64,000 nucleotides of DNA, taken from contig NZ_JAUASW010000001.1 in NCBI RefSeq assembly GCF_030345705.1, positions 1,550,001 to 1,614,000 on the forward strand, in the 5' to 3' direction. Made by a program: the position numbers and the translations under genes. The notes beneath the pieces were generated by a model. It was not told where the DNA came from, searched no databases, and saw only the letters and a program-made list of their open reading frames with translations. The DNA is from Pelomonas sp. SE-A7 (lineage in GTDB: Bacteria; Pseudomonadota; Gammaproteobacteria; Burkholderiales; Burkholderiaceae_C). Positions 60,043-64,000 of the stretch are shown piece after piece (the first letter of the stretch is position 1; every line of letters begins with the position of its first letter).

Positions 60043-61149
60043 TCAAGCCTGGACTTCCTTTGCGGAAATCACGTACTTGAAGTTGTCCGGCGCCAGCTCG
60101 TCGAAGCGGCCGCTGCGGTTCTCGCCCTGCGGGTACATCAGGAAGGGCAGCGAGGCCTTGCCGGCGCTGCCGGGCAGCATCAGGTCATGGGCGCGGTTGT
60201 AGCCGACCCAGTTGCCCTCCCAGCTGCCGAACAAGGCCTTGTCCACCGGCGCGACCACCGGATGGCGGCGGTCCTTGATCCAGTCCGTGGTTTCCTGACG
60301 CGCGACCTTGAGTACGTCGGCCGGGTCCATGGCCACCCAGCCATGCTGCTTCAGGAAGACCTCGGCCCGGCAATGCTGGGCTCCCTTGAGCGCTGCCGAG
60401 TTGGCGCCCAGTTCCTTGTAGCCGAAGGCCGAAGGCGCCACGCGCAGGCCGTAGATGTCGCGGGCCGGCACGCCGACCGCACGGTTCAGGCCGACGAAGA
60501 TCGCATTCAGGTCGGCGCATTTGCCGCCCAGGTTGCCGGTCTCCAGCATGGCCTTGATGTCGCCTACGCCGCAGCCGCGCACCTTGGGTTCGCGGTGGGC
60601 ATTGCTCACCACCCAGTCGTAGATGGCGCGGGCCTTGTCGAGGTCCGACTTTGCGTGGCGCGTGATCTCCAGCGCGGTCTTGCGGACTATGCCGTCCAGC
60701 GGCAGCAACTCGGTGGCCGCCAGCGCCGCGCGCAGCACCTCGGGGTCCTCGCTGACGCTGCGGCGCTGGCCCCAGTCGACGAAGCGGTTGCGGGTCTGCA
60801 GCCGCGTCGTGACGCTGAGCGTGGGGTCTTTGACCAGCTCGGAGAACTCGGCGTAGAGCATGCGCGTGTCGCGGGCCGGGTCGGCCACGACCCGGGCCAC
60901 GCCGGCATTGCCGGTCCAGCTGTGTCCCAGCGTGCGCTGGAAGTCGGTCTCCAGGTCGGGCAGCGGCAGCCAGAGCTTGCTCGTGCCCTGCGGGTCGGCC
61001 ACGCTGACGGTCAGGGTCAGCTCGAAGGCCCGCCAACCCGGACTGGGCTGCGGGGCGAAGCGGCGCTCCTGGGCCCAGCTCATCTGCCACGGGGCCAGCA
61101 GCGCCGCGGCGCTGGCGCCCGCGATCAGGGTTCTGCGTTGCATAGACAT
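60043..61149 (-). CDS. Exported transglutaminase-like protein
   Basis: 368 aa from the ATG at 61149, with AAGGAG 7 nt upstream. A twin-arginine signal (MQRRTLIAGASAAALLAP) ends near MSWA. The transglutaminase-like triad is Cys211 (GNLGGKCADLNAIF), His259 (AQHCRAEVFL) and Asp275 (WVAMDPADV). It probably acts as a periplasmic protease or amide-transfer enzyme. It lies between selB and a thioredoxin gene inside the selenocysteine operon, which is unusual. Confidence 0.85.
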   Translation of the reverse strand: MSMQRRTLIAGASAAALLAPWQMSWAQERRFAPQPSPGWRAFELTLTVSVADPQGTSKLWLPLPDLETDFQRTLGHSWTGNAGVARVVADPARDTRMLYAEFSELVKDPTLSVTTRLQTRNRFVDWGQRRSVSEDPEVLRAALAATELLPLDGIVRKTALEITRHAKSDLDKARAIYDWVVSNAHREPKVRGCGVGDIKAMLETGNLGGKCADLNAIFVGLNRAVGVPARDIYGLRVAPSAFGYKELGANSAALKGAQHCRAEVFLKQHGWVAMDPADVLKVARQETTDWIKDRRHPVVAPVDKALFGSWEGNWVGYNRAHDLMLPGSAGKASLPFLMYPQGENRSGRFDELAPDNFKYVISAKEVQA

Positions 61150-61169
61150 GCTCACACTCCTTGTTCCAC

Positions 61170-61682
61170 TCAAGCCTTGAGATAGCGCGCCAGCCAATGG
61201 CGCATTTCGGAACCGTTCCAGTCGCATTCGCCCACCATGCTGGCGCGGGCCCGGCCCTGGCGATCCACCAGCAGCGTGGTCGGAAACACCCGCACGCCGA
61301 AGGCCCGCGAAGCCAGGCCATCCACGTCGCGCAGCACCGGCAGGCCCACCGAGGTCTGGTCGAGGAAGCGTTTCAGCGCTGCATCGGTCTCGCGGTAGTT
61401 CACCGCCACCACCAGCAGGCCCTGCGGTCCCAGGGCCGTGTCCAGCAATTCCAGCGAGGGCAGCTCGGCCCGGCAGGGCTCGCACCAGCTGGCCCAGAAG
61501 TTCAGCAACACGGCCTTGCCGCGCTGCGCGGCCAGCGACCAGGGCTGGCCCTCGGGATGGGTCTTGAGCTGCAGCGGCGGCGTGGCCTGGCCCTTGGGCC
61601 AAGGGCGCTCGACGGCCTGGGCTTGAGCCCCTGCCGCACCGAGCAATCCCGGGCTCGCCAAAAGCAAATCGCGGCGCCTCAT
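61170..61682 (-). CDS. TlpA-type exported thioredoxin-like protein
   Basis: 170 aa from the ATG at 61682, overlapping the selA stop by 4 nt. A Tat-like signal MRRRDLLLASPGLLGAAGAQA precedes a thioredoxin fold with WASWCEPC (Cys67, Cys70), VFPTTLLVDRQG and a cis-Pro. It is expected to reduce periplasmic disulfides. It may serve export-linked maturation of the neighbouring redox enzymes. Confidence 0.9.
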   Translation of the reverse strand: MRRRDLLLASPGLLGAAGAQAQAVERPWPKGQATPPLQLKTHPEGQPWSLAAQRGKAVLLNFWASWCEPCRAELPSLELLDTALGPQGLLVVAVNYRETDAALKRFLDQTSVGLPVLRDVDGLASRAFGVRVFPTTLLVDRQGRARASMVGECDWNGSEMRHWLARYLKA

Positions 61683-63124
61683 GCCAGAGCCTCCTGCAGC
61701 GCAGACAACTGGCCGATGAAGGCCGCCTGATGATCGGCACGGTCCAGGCAGCGCAGGTCCAGCCACAGCTGGTCTTCGGCAATGCGGGCGATGACCGGCA
61801 GCGGCAAGGCACGCAGCGCTTCGGCCAAGCGCTCCAGCGCCGTGCCTATGCCCTTGCTCGCCACCGGCGCGATCACCAGGCCGGCCGAAGGCAGGCGTGC
61901 CACCGGCAGCGAGCCCGAGCCGATCTGGCCCAGCATCTCGCGGACCAGCACCGTGTAGCGCGGCGCCAGGGCCGCGGCCAGCAGCGGCTGCAGCTGCTCG
62001 GCCTGGTTGCGTATGGCTTCCAGCGGCCGGGTCAGCAGGCGCAGCGTGGGCAGGTCTTCGGTAAGCCTTTCGGGCCGCAGATAGAGCCGCAGCGTGGCCT
62101 CCAGCGCGGCCAGCGGCAGCTTGCTCATGCGCAGCGCCCGCTTCATGGGGAACTTGCGGATGCGCTCTATGAACTCGCGCTTGCCGACGATCAGGCCGGC
62201 CTGCGGCCCGCCCAGCAACTTGTCGCCGCTGAACGTGACCACATCGCAGCCGGCGGCCAGCATGTCCTGCGGCAGCGGCTCGCGCGGCAGGCCCCATTGC
62301 GAGAGATCGACCAGGGCGCCGCTGCCCAGGTCGGTCACCAGCGGCAGGTCATGGGCGTGCGCGATCTTGGCCAGCTCGGCCTCCTCCACCGCGGCCGTGA
62401 AGCCCTGGACCTGGTAGTTGCTGGTGTGGACCTTCATCAGCATCGCCGTTTCGGGGCTGATGGCACCGGCGTAGTCGCGCGCATGGGTGCGGTTGGTCGT
62501 GCCGACCTCGACCAGGCGCGCGCCCGCGCTGGCCATCACGTCGGGCATGCGGAAGGCGCCACCTATCTCCACCAGCTCGCCGCGCGAGAGGATGACCTCC
62601 CGGCCCCGCGCCAAGGCCGCAATCGCCAGCAGCACGGCGGCGGCATTGTTGTTGACCACGGTGGCGGCCTCGGCACCGGTCAGTTCGCACAACAGGCCTT
62701 CGACCAGCGAGTCGCGGTCGCCACGGCCACCCGAGGCCAGGTCGAATTCGAGGTTGTTCGGCCCGGCCATCAGGCGCGGCAGGTCTTGCAAGGCCGCATC
62801 GGCCAGCAGCGAGCGGCCTAGGTTGGTGTGGATGACCGTGCCCGTCAGGTTGAGCACGGCCTGCATGCGCGGCTTCAGGCGCGCAGCGACCCGCTCGGCC
62901 AGCAGCGCCTGCAGGCGCTCGGGTTTGACGGCCTCCTGCGACAGCTCGCCGGCAACGGCGCGCACCCGCAGCCGGTCAAGCAGGGCACGTGCCTCGGCGG
63001 CCACCAGGCTGTGGCCATGCTCGGCGAGCAGCGGCTCGCTGAGGCGCAGAAGCTTGTCGGTCGAGGGCAGATCCTTGGGGGCCGCCTTCGAGCCGTGAAC
63101 CACGGACTCTCGGGACTGGGACAT
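61679..63124 (-). CDS. selA: L-seryl-tRNA(Sec) selenium transferase SelA
   Basis: 481 aa PLP enzyme. VLNLTGTVIHTNLGRSLLA at the N-terminus and VTFSGDKLLGGPQAGL (PLP lysine) are diagnostic. It turns Ser-tRNA(Sec) into Sec-tRNA(Sec) with selenophosphate. The start overlaps the fdhE stop by 1 nt. The selenophosphate synthase gene selD is not in the window. Confidence 0.96.
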   Translation of the reverse strand: MSQSRESVVHGSKAAPKDLPSTDKLLRLSEPLLAEHGHSLVAAEARALLDRLRVRAVAGELSQEAVKPERLQALLAERVAARLKPRMQAVLNLTGTVIHTNLGRSLLADAALQDLPRLMAGPNNLEFDLASGGRGDRDSLVEGLLCELTGAEAATVVNNNAAAVLLAIAALARGREVILSRGELVEIGGAFRMPDVMASAGARLVEVGTTNRTHARDYAGAISPETAMLMKVHTSNYQVQGFTAAVEEAELAKIAHAHDLPLVTDLGSGALVDLSQWGLPREPLPQDMLAAGCDVVTFSGDKLLGGPQAGLIVGKREFIERIRKFPMKRALRMSKLPLAALEATLRLYLRPERLTEDLPTLRLLTRPLEAIRNQAEQLQPLLAAALAPRYTVLVREMLGQIGSGSLPVARLPSAGLVIAPVASKGIGTALERLAEALRALPLPVIARIAEDQLWLDLRCLDRADHQAAFIGQLSALQEALA

Positions 63125-64000
63125 CAGGATCTCCCTGAGGGTGGGCTGTCAGGAGGTGGTTCGGGCTCGCCGAACAGCAGCATCAGATTGAGGCCATGGC
63201 GGCGCAGCCCGGTCTCGGACAGCAGCAGGTCCAGCGTCAGGCTGGCCAGGTCGTCGGCCGCCGGCTCGACGAAGGGGTCGCGCTCGGTGTGGACGATCTT
63301 CAGGTAATGGCCGCAGTCGCCACAGGTCTCGGCCTGCACGGCCGAAGGCGAGGCCGGGCCGACCGTGCCTTCAATGGCCTCCAGCGATTCATAGGCCAGC
63401 TTCAGGCCCGAAAGGCAATGCGGGCACTGGATGCGGACCATGTGCCACTCGGCCGCGCACAGCGAGCAGTGCAGGTAGCGCTGGCCGGCCACGTCACCGA
63501 TCTGGCGGGTGATGCTGGCCGTGGGCCGGCTGCCGCAGCAGGGGCAGAGCGTCTCGTCCTCGATGCGCGCAAAGGCCAGCTGGCCGGGTTGGTCAAAGCG
63601 CGAGGCGGTGGCTGTCACCAGCCGAGTCCAGTAGACCTGCAGGGCCGCGGCCACCAGCGGCGCGGCCGCCAGGTCAAGGCCCAGCATCACGCCGTTCAGC
63701 AGGCAGTCGGCCTGGGTCTCCAGCCAATCCGCATCGGCCTCGCGCAGGGCCTGCAGTGTGGCTTGTGTGGCGGCGGGCGCGCGCGGCGCGAGCTCGTCAA
63801 CGATGTCCCGCAGCGCGGCCTGCCAGGCCGGGTCCCGCGGCCAATCGGCAGCCGGCAGCGGCGGCCGGCCGACGGCGCGGGCGGCGGCGATTTCGGAGGG
63901 CGTGGGCAGAGGCAGCTCGCCCAGCCTTTGCAGCACGGCATGCTGGGCCTGCGACAGGTCGGCGATGAAGATCAGGTAGTCCCGCATCGCATGGCCCGCT
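63124..64000 (-). CDS. fdhE: Formate dehydrogenase accessory protein FdhE (N-terminus beyond the window)
   Basis: At least 292 codons are open to the window edge. An ATG at 63987 exists, but the E. coli FdhE region matching DYLIFIADLSQAQ lies about 45 residues into that protein, so the true start is probably outside. Zinc/iron-binding pairs CPCCGSRP, CSLCAAEWH, CPHC and CGDCGHYLK are intact. FdhE helps assemble formate dehydrogenase, so fdh genes probably lie just upstream. Confidence 0.93.
   Translation of the reverse strand, partial: AGHAMRDYLIFIADLSQAQHAVLQRLGELPLPTPSEIAAARAVGRPPLPAADWPRDPAWQAALRDIVDELAPRAPAATQATLQALREADADWLETQADCLLNGVMLGLDLAAAPLVAAALQVYWTRLVTATASRFDQPGQLAFARIEDETLCPCCGSRPTASITRQIGDVAGQRYLHCSLCAAEWHMVRIQCPHCLSGLKLAYESLEAIEGTVGPASPSAVQAETCGDCGHYLKIVHTERDPFVEPAADDLASLTLDLLLSETGLRRHGLNLMLLFGEPEPPPDSPPSGRS

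Noticed and set aside
56589..64000. Search for selenoproteins among the neighbours of tRNA-Sec (thioredoxin, DsrE-like, nitroreductase).
   Set aside because: Their redox positions are ordinary Cys codons and each frame ends at a stop that fits family length, so no in-frame UGA decoding is needed.
1..64000. CRISPR arrays, insertion sequences, prophage genes or toxin-antitoxin modules.
   Set aside because: No regularly spaced repeats, transposase or phage motifs, or paired small toxin/antitoxin genes were seen while reading the window.

Overview
This 64-kb window is a GC-rich, densely packed bacterial chromosome segment with no phage, insertion sequence, rRNA or CRISPR array that I can recognise. 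Gene content and gene order point to a betaproteobacterium of the order Burkholderiales, probably the Roseateles/Rubrivivax/Leptothrix group. The clues are the alaA-hom-thrC-moeA-moaD order, a TetR-type (PaaR-like) phenylacetate cluster, several solute-binding proteins without permeases, and many exported metallopeptidases. The genus is inference. GTG and TTG starts and 1-8 nt gene overlaps are common, so most blocks are probably translationally coupled operons.

Layout. 1-5064 (+): tail of a SHOCT-domain protein, then a DUF4178 zinc-ribbon membrane protein, a DUF350 membrane protein, a membrane-anchored polyamine aminopropyltransferase and an exported FAD amine-oxidase-like protein. 5141-5728 (+): a small outer-membrane beta-barrel with its terminator. 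5810-9104 (-): a D-amino-acid-oxidase-type enzyme whose domain order is circularly permuted, then a BlaI-type repressor paired with a BlaR1-like M56 protein whose C-terminus is a complete S11 D,D-peptidase. 9156-14970 (-): alaA-hom-thrC-moeA-moaD plus an S-adenosylmethionine decarboxylase. 15092-20752 (+): Mth938-like protein, Bcp peroxiredoxin, a possible small RNA, PhoH with PIN domain, a HAD phosphatase and an M1 aminopeptidase. 20763-24767 (-): M3 peptidase and PrpE. 25008-29432 (+): NlpC/P60 hydrolase, GT2-GtrA fusion, GT39 transferase and a solute-binding protein. 29482-31157 (-): truD and udk.

31277-41363 (-) is an aerobic phenylacetate degradation operon, paaGIKABCDE-paaR-(LivK-like binding protein)-paaZ. 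It is divergent from paaY, and a perfect 14-bp palindrome overlaps the predicted start of transcription. The epoxidase (PaaABCE with PaaD), ligase, isomerase, ring-opening enzyme and thioesterase are all present. The later beta-oxidation enzymes (PaaF, PaaH, PaaJ) are not in the window.

42109-56573 holds a CHASE/PAS/GAF/GGDEF diguanylate cyclase, an M28 peptidase, an alpha/beta hydrolase, a moaA-GNAT-moeA operon with further genes behind it (two solute-binding proteins, an Mpo1-like protein, a ketopantoate-reductase-like protein, a YdeI-like protein), a GFA protein and an M61-type peptidase. 56589-64000 (-) is a selenocysteine locus: fdhE, selA, a TlpA thioredoxin, a transglutaminase-like protein, selB and tRNA-Sec(UCA), followed by a GcvH-like lipoyl carrier, a DsrE-like protein and a nitroreductase. 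Together with the two molybdenum-cofactor blocks, this suggests a molybdenum/selenocysteine formate dehydrogenase encoded just outside the window.

The most unusual items are the M56-S11 fusion under BlaI control, the circularly permuted D-amino-acid-oxidase-like enzyme, the DUF4178-DUF350-aminopropyltransferase-oxidase cassette, and the extra redox and lipoyl genes in the selenocysteine locus.
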